Shown: positions 1 through 8,846, counted from the stretch's first letter. The stretch: DNA of 64,000 nucleotides from Nostoc linckia NIES-25 (GCF_002368035.1 NZ_AP018223.1:1404449-1468448); one strand, 5' to 3'. Program-made: numbers and translations. Notes: a model not told the origin generated them from the letters alone.

Positions 1-137
1 GCTGAATAACCTTTATCTCCTAGCCAATTAAGCTCAAAAGAAGCAGCATCAGCACTCTGAAAGTTGATGAAAGTAGCCATAGAACTGAAGGCAGCAACAG
101 CTACAGTAGCTTTGATTTGGTTATGAATGCTTTTCAT
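1..137 (-). CDS. Exported protein, N-terminal fragment cut by window edge
   Basis: Reading the minus strand from an ATG at 137-135 gives 45 codons with no stop before the window edge. The product starts MKSIHNQIKATVAVAAFSS, followed by a hydrophobic stretch and a probable signal-peptidase site around SADAASFEL. This layout (short basic start, hydrophobic core, Ala-x-Ala-like end) is typical of cyanobacterial secreted proteins, including many PEP-CTERM proteins, but the diagnostic C-terminus lies outside the window. No function can be assigned. The signal peptide is visible; the protein family is unknown. Confidence 0.6.
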   Translation of the reverse strand, partial: MKSIHNQIKATVAVAAFSSMATFINFQSADAASFELNWLGDKGYS

Positions 138-537
138 TTTATTGATAACAGTAATAGATTTTGATGTTGTTCTAGCTTTTGTTTGACTGTGCAATTTGAG
201 ATTTGAACTTTGAGATTTTAGGTGAAAAATTATTTCGGTAATCTTGCAAATAAGCAAGATACATGCGCCGTCCCTAGCGGGACGAAAAAATCCTTTTATC
301 CCAAATTTTAAATCCTGAAGCCTCTATTCAGAGTGGTTGAAACCAATCTAAAACACGCTCGTGGATTTGCTAACACTAGGCTATCGGCAATCAAAAATCT
401 AAGATTGATTAACCTGAATAAGGTCTAAAACACCTTTGGGCAGATTTTATCATTAGATTAAATCTAATCCATATACTTTATGTTCTTTCTTTGTTACAAA
501 AACCTAAAAGGCTGATATTTTTTTGTTTTAAATAATT
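138..537. other. Intergenic, AT-rich, no gene seen
   Basis: Divergent intergenic region between the partial minus-strand exported-protein gene and phoX. A short hairpin (CGTCCC-tagc-GGGACG, about 271-286) is present, but its T-run lies on the wrong side for a normal terminator. No open reading frame of credible composition was found. Promoters for both flanking genes are expected here. Confidence 0.4.
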
Positions 538-567
538 CTTTAACTTCTCTTAACTCAAGGTTGTCTC
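538..567 (+). promoter_or_regulatory. Candidate Pho box upstream of phoX
   Basis: Three octamers spaced by 3 bases are visible: CTTTAACT (538-545), CTTAACTC (549-556) and a weaker GTTGTCTC (560-567). Cyanobacterial Pho boxes bound by SphR/PhoB are tandem CTTAACCT-like octamers with 3-base spacing, so the spacing and first two units fit. The site lies about 140 bases before the start of a PhoX-type phosphatase, the expected kind of target. The third unit is poor, so this is an inference. Confidence 0.45.
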
Positions 568-704
568 ATTTGAAAAAGTCATCATTTTGTAAATTCATAA
601 AAGCAGTATTAAAACTCATAATCCCAAATTAAATTAAGCATTACCTCAACTTAATCGAAGTCGAATAATTTCTTGTCAGCATTTTAAGTAGCCAAAAAAT
701 TTTT

Positions 705-2009
705 ATGAAATTATCTCGGCGTAGATTCTTTACATTAGCGGGCACAAGTGCTGCTGGCACTTTGCTAGCCTCTCCTTTAGAAGGTCTGATTGCTAGACAA
801 GCCAATGGTCACCCTGTATTTGGAAAAGGTTACGGGCCGCTTGTACCAGATCCCAATGGCTTATTAGATTTACCAGTTGGATTTAAGTATCGCACTTTCT
901 CTCTAACAGGCGACCTGATGGACGATGGTACTAAAGTTCCGGGTGGCCATGATGGTATGGCGGCTTTCCCCGGCCCTAGAGGTACAGTTATTTTAGTTCG
1001 CAATCACGAACTTAGCCCTACTTCTGATACAAAAGCCGAAGGGCCGCGTCCTTACGACCCATTTTGTAAAGGTGGTACGACCAACTTAGTTATTGGAAGC
1101 GATCGCAAGCTAATCAAACATTTTACTTCTTTAAGTGGAACTTACCGTAACTGTGCGGGGGGACGAACTCCTTGGGGTTCATGGATTAGTTGTGAAGAGA
1201 ACACCACCACCCCAAATTCCTTTCCGGTAGGCAATAGCAACTACGTCTCGAAATTCCACGGCTATAACTTTGAAGTTCCAGCTAGCACCACCACTCCTGT
1301 GAAGCCTGAACCTCTAATAGCTATGGGAAGATTTAACCATGAAGCTGTGGCGGTAGATCCCAAAACGGGAATTGTCTATGAAACTGAAGATAAGGGAGAT
1401 AGTCTTTTCTACCGTTTTATCCCCAAAGTACCCGGCAAGTTAAAAGAAGGCGGTACTCTTCAGGCTTTGAAAATCAAAGATATTTATCAAGCACAAACAT
1501 TTGCGAATTTCCCCAAGCGCAAGCAGTTTAAAGTAGAGTGGGTAACTATTACAGAGCCAAATCCAGTTGAAGATACTGTAAGAGTTGAGGGTTTTGCAAA
1601 AGGAGCAGCCCAGTTTGCCCGTGGTGAAGGTATCTGGTATGCTAACGGTGAATTTTACTTTTGCTGTACCAGTGGTGGTGCTTTAGGGCTTGGTCAAGTC
1701 TGGCGGTATATTCCAGCAAAAGAGACTATTGAACTGTTCGTTGAGTCTACATCTGCTGCCGAACTGGAAAATCCAGATAATATAGTTGTCTCACCCTATG
1801 GCGATCTCATCCTGTGTGAAGATGGAGATGACGAGCAGTTCTTAGTAGGTGTTACTCCCAAAGGCGAACTCTATCAATTCGCCCGTAATGCTTTGAATAC
1901 CAACGAGTTCGCTGGTGCTTGCTTCTCGCCTGATGGTAAAACTTTGTTCGTTAACATCCAAACTCCCGGCATTACTTTCGCAATTTGGGGCCCTTGGAAA
2001 AAGTCATAG
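705..2009 (+). CDS. phoX: PhoX-family phosphatase (DUF839), Tat-exported
   Basis: 434 residues. The N-terminus has a twin-arginine signal (SRRRFFTLAG, residues 4-13) followed by an Ala/Gly-rich hydrophobic stretch, so export is probably by the Tat system. The rest matches the PhoX/DUF839 family: early VPDPNGLLDLPVGF and GGHDGMAAF segments, RNHE around residue 100, NCAGGRTPWGSW, NHEAV, ETED and a C-terminal ENPDNIVVSPYGDLILCEDG block. PhoX enzymes are Ca/Fe-dependent periplasmic alkaline phosphatases that release phosphate from organic esters. The upstream Pho-box-like repeats fit phosphate-starvation control. Family assignment is firm; the substrate is inferred. Confidence 0.85.
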   Translation: MKLSRRRFFTLAGTSAAGTLLASPLEGLIARQANGHPVFGKGYGPLVPDPNGLLDLPVGFKYRTFSLTGDLMDDGTKVPGGHDGMAAFPGPRGTVILVRNHELSPTSDTKAEGPRPYDPFCKGGTTNLVIGSDRKLIKHFTSLSGTYRNCAGGRTPWGSWISCEENTTTPNSFPVGNSNYVSKFHGYNFEVPASTTTPVKPEPLIAMGRFNHEAVAVDPKTGIVYETEDKGDSLFYRFIPKVPGKLKEGGTLQALKIKDIYQAQTFANFPKRKQFKVEWVTITEPNPVEDTVRVEGFAKGAAQFARGEGIWYANGEFYFCCTSGGALGLGQVWRYIPAKETIELFVESTSAAELENPDNIVVSPYGDLILCEDGDDEQFLVGVTPKGELYQFARNALNTNEFAGACFSPDGKTLFVNIQTPGITFAIWGPWKKS

Positions 2010-2152
2010 AGGTTAAGATTAGCGATCGCTACTACATCAGTCAATTATCATCAATACTGTGGCAAGGGTTGTTGAGGATATTCCCCTTGATGTCGATAAA
2101 ATCATTGCCTAACAAGACTTAAGAGCTTTTTTAGTACAAACGAACCAAGAAA

Positions 2153-2180
2153 GTAGGGTAGCACAGCTGTGCTACCCTAC
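2153..2180. terminator. Perfect 28-bp palindrome downstream of phoX
   Basis: GTAGGGTAGCACAG (2153-2166) is followed directly by its exact reverse complement (2167-2180). It lies about 145 bases after the phoX stop and could form a strong hairpin, but no T-run follows. A related imperfect copy starts at 2215 (GTAGGGGCACAGCATTGCTGT), so this may be a dispersed repeat that acts incidentally as a terminator. No gene was seen in the rest of 2010-2361. Confidence 0.4.
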
Positions 2181-2361
2181 AACAATTTAATTTTCAAGTA
2201 GTATTGACCAAGCCGTAGGGGCACAGCATTGCTGTATCCTGACATATAGATGTAGTTTAAATCTACTGTAAGTGCATAGAGCTAGCCCCTCGTAGACATA
2301 ACCTGTAGCGGAAAGTTGTTGGAAGCGATCGCCAAAATTAATATTACACAGTTATTCACAG

Positions 2362-2793
2362 ATGGAACAAGTAATTGAAACTCTCAAACAAGATTTACCT
2401 ACACTTTTTGAAAAAGATATTTCCTATGACATTTATACACAGGATATCTATTTTAAAGACCCAGTAAATACATTCAAATATAAATTTAATTATCGGATTA
2501 TATTTTGGACTTTGCGATTTCATGCTCGGCTATTTTTCACTGAAATTTACTTTGATGTACATGATATAAAACAGTCTGCTGAAGATACAATTTTAGTAAA
2601 TTGGACAGTGCGGGGAGTGTTGCGCGTTCCGTGGAAAGCACGTTTATTTTTTAATGGCTATTCGACTTATAAACTCAACAAAGATAATTTGATATACCAG
2701 CATATTGACACTTGGGATAGGAAGCTAGGAGAGATTTTAAAGCAATTTTGGCAAAGGGGAGAAACAGATAAAAATGCCTCAACAATAAATTAA
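2362..2793 (+). CDS. DUF2358 family protein
   Basis: 143 residues, matching the DUF2358 family found in cyanobacteria and plastids. The visible features are IETLKQDLPTLFEKDISYDI near the start, the YFKDPVN segment, a central aromatic-rich beta region (FHARLFFTEIYFDV) and WTVRGVLRVPWKARLFFNG. The fold resembles SnoaL/NTF2-like cups, but no catalytic role is known. There is no signal peptide or membrane segment. The stop overlaps the next start by one base (TAATG at 2791-2795), so it is probably cotranscribed with the toxin gene that follows. Confidence 0.75.
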   Translation: MEQVIETLKQDLPTLFEKDISYDIYTQDIYFKDPVNTFKYKFNYRIIFWTLRFHARLFFTEIYFDVHDIKQSAEDTILVNWTVRGVLRVPWKARLFFNGYSTYKLNKDNLIYQHIDTWDRKLGEILKQFWQRGETDKNASTIN

Positions 2794-3092
2794 TGCATGT
2801 CATCAGTCGAAAAAAGCTACGAGAATACTGCAAAGAACATACTGACTGCTATGAAGTACTTGATGACTGGTACAGAACTGCTAGTCAAGCAATCTGGGGG
2901 AATTTGCTAGAAGTTCAAACCGTTTATCCTACAGCTGAAGCAGTTGGCAATTTTACAGTTTTTAATATTAAAGGCAATAAATATCGCTTAATTGTTAGTA
3001 TTAATTATCAGAAGCAGGTCATCTATATAAAATACGTCTTAACTTATGCAGAATATGACAAAGACAACTGGAAAAATGACCCTTACTTTTAA
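2793..3092 (+). CDS. higB: HigB-family mRNA interferase toxin
   Basis: 99 residues, the usual HigB length. Family features seen are the MHVISRKKLREY start, an aspartate/tryptophan-rich helix (DDWYRTASQAIW), the VGNFTVFNIKGNKYRLIV core and the C-terminal YIKYVLTYAEYDK segment with TH/TY-type active-site positions. HigB toxins are RelE-fold ribonucleases that cut mRNA and are neutralised by HigA. The toxin comes first and its antitoxin overlaps its 3' end, the order typical of higBA. Confidence 0.85.
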   Translation: MHVISRKKLREYCKEHTDCYEVLDDWYRTASQAIWGNLLEVQTVYPTAEAVGNFTVFNIKGNKYRLIVSINYQKQVIYIKYVLTYAEYDKDNWKNDPYF

Positions 3093-3480
3093 CTCAGAGC
3101 TTTACAGCCAATTGCTGTCTCAGCATCAACCTCGAATTATCAAGACAGAAGAGGAAAACGAGAAATTTTTAGAAACTGTTGAAGCACTGCTTTCTCGTTC
3201 CGATCTGACTCCTGAAGAAGATGCTTTGTTGGAATTATTGATAAAATTGATTGAGGATTTTGAAGATAAGCATTATCAGCTTAATGTTTCAACTCCTCGT
3301 TCAAGACTTTTGCATTTGATGGAAGCTAGAAGTTTGGAACAAGCTGATTTAGTAGAAATTCTTGGTTCGAGTGAGATTGTTACTAAGGTTATTAATGAAG
3401 AGTTAGAAATTACTAAAGAACAAGCTGAGGCTTTGGGTAAGTTTTTTCATGTTGATGCAAGTTTGTTTATTTTAAAATAG
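3076..3480 (+). CDS. higA: HigA-family antitoxin with C-terminal helix-turn-helix
   Basis: The reading frame overlaps the end of the toxin gene. In-frame ATGs at 3046, 3055 and 3076 are possible; 3076 (MTLTFNSELYSQLL) is chosen because it gives the shortest overlap and a start like that of other HigA proteins. The N-terminal half is acidic and helical (EEENEKFLETVEALL), as in toxin-binding regions. The C-terminal half (SRLLHLMEARSLEQADLVEI through FFHVDASLF) is an XRE/Cro-like helix-turn-helix. It is expected to neutralise HigB and repress the operon. Confidence 0.8.
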   Translation: MTLTFNSELYSQLLSQHQPRIIKTEEENEKFLETVEALLSRSDLTPEEDALLELLIKLIEDFEDKHYQLNVSTPRSRLLHLMEARSLEQADLVEILGSSEIVTKVINEELEITKEQAEALGKFFHVDASLFILK

Positions 3481-3895
3481 GCGATCGCTATCCTAAAGCA
3501 CAACTAGTTCAGATATACGGCACGTTTAAAGTTGGTGCAGTACATAAGCTTAGCTTAAAAGCCAGTTATAAAAGCTGTTTTACTTCTGAAGTATCCTGTA
3601 TATTGATAAATTAATATTATTGTTGTATAGTCAGTAAATTAACTATGCTACATGTAGCAATCTAAATTTAAGCTGGAGAAGATACGGTAATCAAAAGTAC
3701 GCACTTACAGGCTTTTGCATATTTCCTGGCTCACAACTGATTTAAGATTACTATAGTTATTTGTTTAAGTATAAAAAATAACAAAACACTGAAGATGTAA
3801 AAGATAGCCCAAAAGTTAGTCTAGATGCACTTATACCTAGAGAGGCATTTGAGGTACAAGGACAACAAGTTCAAACTATACTCAATAATATTCCT
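3481..3895. other. Intergenic, with possible lost 5' end of the next gene
   Basis: Most of this stretch is AT-rich and shows no gene. From 3782 to 3895, however, the frame of the next gene is open and reads like protein (SPKVSLDALIPREAFEV), yet contains no ATG, GTG or TTG start. This suggests that the downstream gene has lost its true 5' end. Confidence 0.4.
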
Positions 3896-4276
3896 ATGAT
3901 ACAAATTAGGAATTTAGAGCAAAAAGATTTTTTCTATCCATTTTTACGAAAACCGGATTTTCAACGAGAAACTAATGAGTGGGATGCTCAGAAAATATGT
4001 GATTTTATTGAAAGTTTTTTAGATGGTGATTTAATACCAGCTGTTATTCTTTGGAGAAGTGATAGTGGTTATTTTTTCGTAATTGATGGCTCACATAGGC
4101 TAAGTGCTTTAATAGCCTGGATAAATGATGATTATGGTGATAAAAATATTTCCAATAAATTTTATGATGGATATATTACAGAAGAACAAAAAAATGCTGC
4201 TGAGGAAGTCAGGAAACTAATTAAGAATAGGATAGGTTCCAATGGTGGGAAATTTATCAACTTCACAGAAAAATGA
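3896..4276 (+). CDS. DGxHR/DUF262-like N-terminal fragment, probably degraded
   Basis: 126 residues from ATG 3896. The motif IDGSHRLSALIAW (about residues 63-75) resembles the conserved DGxxR segment of ParB/DUF262-like domains, preceded by KPDFQRETNEWD and FLDGDLIPAVILW. DUF262-type domains bind or hydrolyse nucleotides and occur in restriction and defence proteins such as GmrSD. The frame stays open upstream without a start codon, and it ends in the middle of what should be a longer domain while overlapping the next frame. It is best read as one half of a broken gene, although expression of a short protein cannot be excluded. Confidence 0.5.
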   Translation: MIQIRNLEQKDFFYPFLRKPDFQRETNEWDAQKICDFIESFLDGDLIPAVILWRSDSGYFFVIDGSHRLSALIAWINDDYGDKNISNKFYDGYITEEQKNAAEEVRKLIKNRIGSNGGKFINFTEK

Positions 4277-4991
4277 ATTTATTTTGGAATTTGTTAATAT
4301 AGTTAACAGTATAGAAGTAGAACATGAACTGGATCTTAAAGATGATTCAACAGGAGAAAATACTGTAAAATTCTTAAAAAATTGTCAAAAATTAGCCAAG
4401 AGAATAAATGCTAATGACCCTTCATCTCTTGGGCTTCATCCGCTTATATATTTCTATAGTCACGATAGTCGATATAGAGTAGGCTCATTTTATGGTGTTG
4501 TTAGTTTGATATTGTATTTACAAAAAACTCAATCTTACTATAATTTTATAAAATGCCGAAAAAATTTTGAATTTGTCATTTGGCAACATGACGATATAGT
4601 TCCACAAATTGTACGTAATAGTAGTGCAGTCAAGGCACGAGAAAAGGTCAAAGATTTTTATTTGACAATAGTTGAAAAATTAACACAAGGTGTAGATAAA
4701 AAAAATGTGATGAAGGAGATCATAGCGGAGAAAACTTTTGGTTCCTTAAAAATAAAACCTAGAGTTAACACAACTGAAACGCAAAGTAAAACTTTTTCCC
4801 GCGAAACTAAAGCAGCAGCTTTCATCAGAGATGCTTTACCTAAAATTCAAAGATGTAAAATCTGTGGTGGCTATCTTCACAGTCACTCTATATCTATAGA
4901 TCACAAAATAAGAAAAGAAGATGGTGGCTTAGGTCATTTAGATAATGCACAGTTGACTCACCCATATTGCAATACAACAATCAAAAATTAA
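4242..4991 (+). CDS. HNH endonuclease-domain protein, probable C-terminal half of a broken gene
   Basis: 249 residues. The C-terminus carries an HNH nuclease signature: CKICGGYL (about residues 205-212), HSISIDHKIRKEDGG, then HLDNAQLTHPYCN, supplying the Cys pair, the central DH and the Asn/His needed to bind metal. The N-terminal 170 residues are helical and unassigned. The frame overlaps the preceding DUF262-like fragment by 35 bases in another register. This suggests that one gene encoding a DGxHR-type domain plus an HNH nuclease suffered an internal deletion or frameshift. The HNH half itself looks intact. Confidence 0.6.
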   Translation: MVGNLSTSQKNEFILEFVNIVNSIEVEHELDLKDDSTGENTVKFLKNCQKLAKRINANDPSSLGLHPLIYFYSHDSRYRVGSFYGVVSLILYLQKTQSYYNFIKCRKNFEFVIWQHDDIVPQIVRNSSAVKAREKVKDFYLTIVEKLTQGVDKKNVMKEIIAEKTFGSLKIKPRVNTTETQSKTFSRETKAAAFIRDALPKIQRCKICGGYLHSHSISIDHKIRKEDGGLGHLDNAQLTHPYCNTTIKN

Positions 4992-5066
4992 ATATTCTCA
5001 AACTAGACATAAAATCTTAGAGATAGGATGCTTGGCTTTTATGTAATACACCCTAGTGGGGAAAGA

Positions 5067-8036
5067 CTAGGATTTCATTGCTGGATACTGCTGCAATACC
5101 TGTTGCAAATATTGTCCAGTATAAGACTTGGGATTTGCTGCAACTTCCTCCGGTGTTCCTACTGCAATTAATTCTCCGCCTTTATCGCCGCCTTCTGGCC
5201 CCAAATCTATTACCCAATCTGCACAGCGAATTACATCTAAGTTGTGTTCGATGACTAAAATTGAATTGCCTTTATCCACCAATCTTTGCAATACATCTAA
5301 TAATTTGTGGACATCATAAAAAGATAAGCCTGTTGTGGGTTCATCTATTAAATAAAGCGTCTTACCTGTGGCGCGTCGAGATAATTCGGTTGCCAATTTT
5401 ACGCGCTGTGCTTCGCCGCCAGATAAAGTTGTGGCAGGTTGTCCCAATTGAATATAACCCAAACCGACATCAAATAACGTTTGCAAGCGGGCGATCGCCT
5501 TCGGAATATTTTGGAAAAAATCTAAACTTTCCTCAACTGTCATGTTGAGAACGTCGGAAATAGATTTATCTTTATACTTCACCTGCAATGTTTCGCGGTT
5601 GTATCTTGCACCTTTACAAATTTCGCACTGCACGTAAACATCAGGGAGAAAGTTCATTTCAATTACATTCACACCCTGTCCGCTACAAGCTTCGCAACGT
5701 CCGCCTTTAACGTTGAAAGAAAATTGTCCGGGTTTGTAACCCCTGGCTTTGGCTTCTATGGTTTGCGAAAATACATCCCGAATGGCATCAAAAATTCCCG
5801 TATAAGTTGCTGGATTAGAACGTGGCGTGCGTCCAATTGGCGATTGATCTATTACAATCGCTTTATCTATTGCATTTAATCCCTGAATTTTATCTAAGTC
5901 TTTTGGTAAGGGAATTTTCTTAGTTAAATGATGTTGCAATGATGGATAAAGTAACTCGTTAATTAAGGTAGATTTACCAGAACCGGACACGCCAGTAACA
6001 GCAACGAGTTTACCTAGTGGAATTTCTACATCTATATTTCTTAAATTGTTACGATGGGCATTTTTAATAATTAAACTGCGCCCATTTCCTTCTCGCCGTT
6101 CTGCTGGCGTATTAATTACTCGCCGTCCTGCTAAATAAGCACCAGTCAAGGAATCTTCTGCTGTTAATAATGCTTCTAGATCGCCTTGGGCGATAATATT
6201 TCCGCCGTGAATTCCTGCACCAGGGCCAATATCCACTATATAATTGGCTGCACGAATTGTTTCTTCATCGTGTTCGACGACAATTAAAGTATTACCCAAA
6301 TCGCGCAATTTCGTTAAAGTTTTTAGCAATCTGCCATTATCTCGTTGATGCAAACCAATACTTGGTTCGTCTAAAACGTAGAGAACTCCTGTTAAACCAG
6401 AACCAATTTGCGTTGCTAAACGAATCCGTTGCGCTTCGCCACCAGAAAGAGTCATTGCTGGACGGTCTAGGGTAAGGTAATCTAAACCAACATCTAACAA
6501 AAATTGCAATCTAGCTTTAATTTCTCTGAGTACTAAATCGGCAATTTGTAACTGGCGATCGCTCAACTTAAATTGTTCAATTCTTTCACGACAATCTCGA
6601 ATTGATACGCTGGTTAAATCCAAAATTCCATATTGTCCCAACTTCACAGATAAAGCTTCTGGTTTTAACCTTTTTCCTCTACAAACCTCACATGGCTGGT
6701 CGATTAAATACTGTTCTAATTTTTGCTTAACTAACTCCGTTCCACCCTCGTATTGTCGTTGCAAAATTGGAACAATACCTTTAAAAATTTGCTTTTTCTC
6801 TGTTTTTTTATTTTCTTCTTTTTCTCCATACAAAAGAGTCTGCTGTTGTTCTTCTGTCAGCTTGCTCCAATTTGTTTGCAATTCAAATCCATAAGCTTGC
6901 CCTACACTATAAAGTAATTCTAAATAATAGGAATTATCTTTTTCTGACCAAGGGGCGATCGCAGCATAAACTGGTGCTTCCGGGTCGGGTACAATTAAAT
7001 CTGGCGCAAATCTTCTTAAAGTCCCGATTCCATGACAGTTGGGACAAGCACCATAAGGCGAATTAAATGAGAATAATCGCGGCGATAATTCCTCCATCAC
7101 CGCGCCATGTTCTGGACAAGCAAAATTTTCGGAAAAGACTAATTCTTCATCTGAGTCAGACCCCCCGCCTTCGGCACCCCCCCTTGTTAAGGGGGGGTTA
7201 GGGGGGGTTTCCTTGGATGAGTCATGACCAATAACGATGTTTGCAATACCACCAGACTGCTTTAAGCACGTAGATAATGAATCGACCAAACGCTCTTGAA
7301 TTCCGTCTTTTTTGACCAGACGGTCAATTACTACTTCGATGGTGTGTGTTAAATTTTTATCTAACTCAATGGAATCTGACAGTTCGCGGACTTCGCCATC
7401 GACGCGCACGCGGACAAAACCTTGAGATGCCAGACTTGACAACAGCTTACGATGTGTGCCTTTTTTACCTCGGACTACAGGTGCAAGAATTTGGAAACGA
7501 GTGCGGTCTGGTAATTCCAGAATGCGATCGCACATTTCATCAATTGTCTGGGGTGCAATACAGCGATCGCAAATCGGACAATGGGGTTCGCCAGCGCGAC
7601 CGAACAACAGCCGCAAATAGTCATAAATCTCCGTCACCGTACCCACGGTAGAACGGGGGTTATGAGACGTTGACTTTTGGTCAATGGAAATCGCTGGACT
7701 TAAGCCTTCAATTGCTTCTACATCCGGCTTATCTAACTGTCCTAAAAATTGCCGTGCGTAGGCGCTGAGGGATTCCACATAGCGACGTTGCCCTTCAGCG
7801 AAAATCGTATCAAACGCCAAAGAAGACTTACCAGAACCGGAAACGCCAGTAAATACAATTAAGCGATCGCGTGGCAATTCCAAGTCAATATTTTTCAGAT
7901 TATGCTGCCTAGCACCCCGAATCCGAATGGTATTCTGGCTATTCTGCGAGGGAAAATGTCCGTTCAACAGAGATGCTTGAGCGTTAGCTTGCTCTGAACG
8001 GAACTTCGGGGATGCTGTGAGCTTTGGGTCTGACAT
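5067..8036 (-). CDS. uvrA: UvrA, excinuclease ABC subunit A
   Basis: About 989 residues. UvrA is the damage-recognition ATPase of nucleotide excision repair; it dimerises and loads UvrB. Visible features are a first Walker A (GVSGSGKSSL, residues 64-73), CPICDRC and CPEHG/CPNCHG zinc-binding segments, a first ABC signature (TLSGGEAQRIRLA), a second Walker A (GVSGSGKSTL), CEACSGQG/CEICKG zinc motifs and a second signature (TLSGGEAQRVKLA) with LIDEPTTGL. The ATG at 8036 is preferred to an in-frame TTG at 8048. Residues about 275-293 are encoded by a dispersed C/G-rich repeat (7159-7212) that is absent from ordinary UvrA proteins. Confidence 0.95.
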   Translation of the reverse strand: MSDPKLTASPKFRSEQANAQASLLNGHFPSQNSQNTIRIRGARQHNLKNIDLELPRDRLIVFTGVSGSGKSSLAFDTIFAEGQRRYVESLSAYARQFLGQLDKPDVEAIEGLSPAISIDQKSTSHNPRSTVGTVTEIYDYLRLLFGRAGEPHCPICDRCIAPQTIDEMCDRILELPDRTRFQILAPVVRGKKGTHRKLLSSLASQGFVRVRVDGEVRELSDSIELDKNLTHTIEVVIDRLVKKDGIQERLVDSLSTCLKQSGGIANIVIGHDSSKETPPNPPLTRGGAEGGGSDSDEELVFSENFACPEHGAVMEELSPRLFSFNSPYGACPNCHGIGTLRRFAPDLIVPDPEAPVYAAIAPWSEKDNSYYLELLYSVGQAYGFELQTNWSKLTEEQQQTLLYGEKEENKKTEKKQIFKGIVPILQRQYEGGTELVKQKLEQYLIDQPCEVCRGKRLKPEALSVKLGQYGILDLTSVSIRDCRERIEQFKLSDRQLQIADLVLREIKARLQFLLDVGLDYLTLDRPAMTLSGGEAQRIRLATQIGSGLTGVLYVLDEPSIGLHQRDNGRLLKTLTKLRDLGNTLIVVEHDEETIRAANYIVDIGPGAGIHGGNIIAQGDLEALLTAEDSLTGAYLAGRRVINTPAERREGNGRSLIIKNAHRNNLRNIDVEIPLGKLVAVTGVSGSGKSTLINELLYPSLQHHLTKKIPLPKDLDKIQGLNAIDKAIVIDQSPIGRTPRSNPATYTGIFDAIRDVFSQTIEAKARGYKPGQFSFNVKGGRCEACSGQGVNVIEMNFLPDVYVQCEICKGARYNRETLQVKYKDKSISDVLNMTVEESLDFFQNIPKAIARLQTLFDVGLGYIQLGQPATTLSGGEAQRVKLATELSRRATGKTLYLIDEPTTGLSFYDVHKLLDVLQRLVDKGNSILVIEHNLDVIRCADWVIDLGPEGGDKGGELIAVGTPEEVAANPKSYTGQYLQQVLQQYPAMKS
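7159..7212. repeat. C/G-rich dispersed repeat inserted in frame in uvrA
   Basis: The segment reads ACCCCCCGCCTTCGGCACC, a C-run, TTGTTAA, then two G-runs. It matches the intergenic family seen at 34330, 39749, 60192 and 60410 (CCCCCC-AA-CCCCCCTT-AAAAA-GGGGGG, with a GCCG.AGGCGGGGGG end). In uvrA it adds a low-complexity Pro/Gly tract (TPPNPPLTRGGAEGGG) just before the first Cys-rich zinc segment, without breaking the frame. Confidence 0.7.
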
Positions 8037-8175
8037 ATTGGGCGGCAAAAAAGGAGTTTCTTATGAAACAGTCCTTAATAATACTATCTTTAATTAGTTT
8101 ACAGTAGAACAATAGTACTGTTTTAAATACTTATTGGGCATCGGGAGTTAGGAGTGAGGAGTTAGGAGTTATTCT

Positions 8176-8212
8176 CCCCATCTCCCCATCTCCCCATCTC
8201 CCCATCTCTTCT
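8176..8212. repeat. CATCTCCC octamer tandem repeat
   Basis: Four or five head-to-tail copies of CATCTCCC lie between uvrA and tenA. The same octamer array recurs at 8876-8940 and 36245-36280, so it is a genome-wide simple repeat. The rest of 8049-8225 holds no gene. Confidence 0.7.
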
Positions 8213-8225
8213 CTCTGCCAAATTC

Positions 8226-8846
8226 CTACAAACTCCATGCAGCCTGAAAAAAATCATACTCACACAACATAGCATAACGGTAAGTTGAATGCACAACAGC
8301 ATTGCTCGTGGCATAATTCTCAACCAAACTTTCTAACTGCTGTGCCAATGGCTGAAAATCGGCGCTACTGTAAGTCCGAATCCAGTCGGCATATTGATGA
8401 TTTGGGATGCCATTAACAGCTAACTGTTCTCCCAAAAAAGCATACAAACGCATACAGGGAGACATCGCCGCAGCTGTTAAACCAACATCTCCACCCCAAG
8501 CAGTTGCTAACAAAAAATCAGTGTAGCGACGGGTAGCGGTTCCAGGCTCCACAGAATGCAAATTAACTCCCCACTGGGAAGCATAGCCACTGTGCAATTG
8601 CAGTTCTGCTAATACACCTCCAGCTAAGTTATGAAATGTCGTGAAACCTACCCAATCTGGTGCTTTAGCTGCGGCAATACTATACGCACGGGCAAAAGCT
8701 TCTAAGAAAAAAGCATCTTGCCCTACATAATAAGCAAATTTACCTTGTTCAAGAGTACCATCGCCAATGCCCCGAACAAAAGGATGCTCTAAGCACACTT
8801 TGGCTAAATCTTGATTTTTATTCCACAATTCATCGGATAAAGTCAT
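8226..8846 (-). CDS. tenA: TenA-family thiaminase II
   Basis: 206 residues, the usual TenA length. Family landmarks are the early HPFVRGIGDGTL, YYVGQDAFFLEAFARAY with the conserved Asp (residue 44), MSPCMRLYAFLG with the catalytic-type Cys (residue 131) and the C-terminal CEYDFFQAAW with the conserved Glu. TenA hydrolyses aminopyrimidine thiamin breakdown products so that the pyrimidine can re-enter thiamin synthesis. No TPP riboswitch was recognised upstream; only CATCTCCT-type repeats occur there. The presence of the Cys places it with the TenA_C group rather than TenA_E. Confidence 0.9.
   Translation of the reverse strand: MTLSDELWNKNQDLAKVCLEHPFVRGIGDGTLEQGKFAYYVGQDAFFLEAFARAYSIAAAKAPDWVGFTTFHNLAGGVLAELQLHSGYASQWGVNLHSVEPGTATRRYTDFLLATAWGGDVGLTAAAMSPCMRLYAFLGEQLAVNGIPNHQYADWIRTYSSADFQPLAQQLESLVENYATSNAVVHSTYRYAMLCEYDFFQAAWSL

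Noticed and set aside
271..286. CGTCCC-tagc-GGGACG hairpin as a terminator
   Set aside because: The A-run follows on the plus strand, where no gene ends; orientation does not fit either neighbour.
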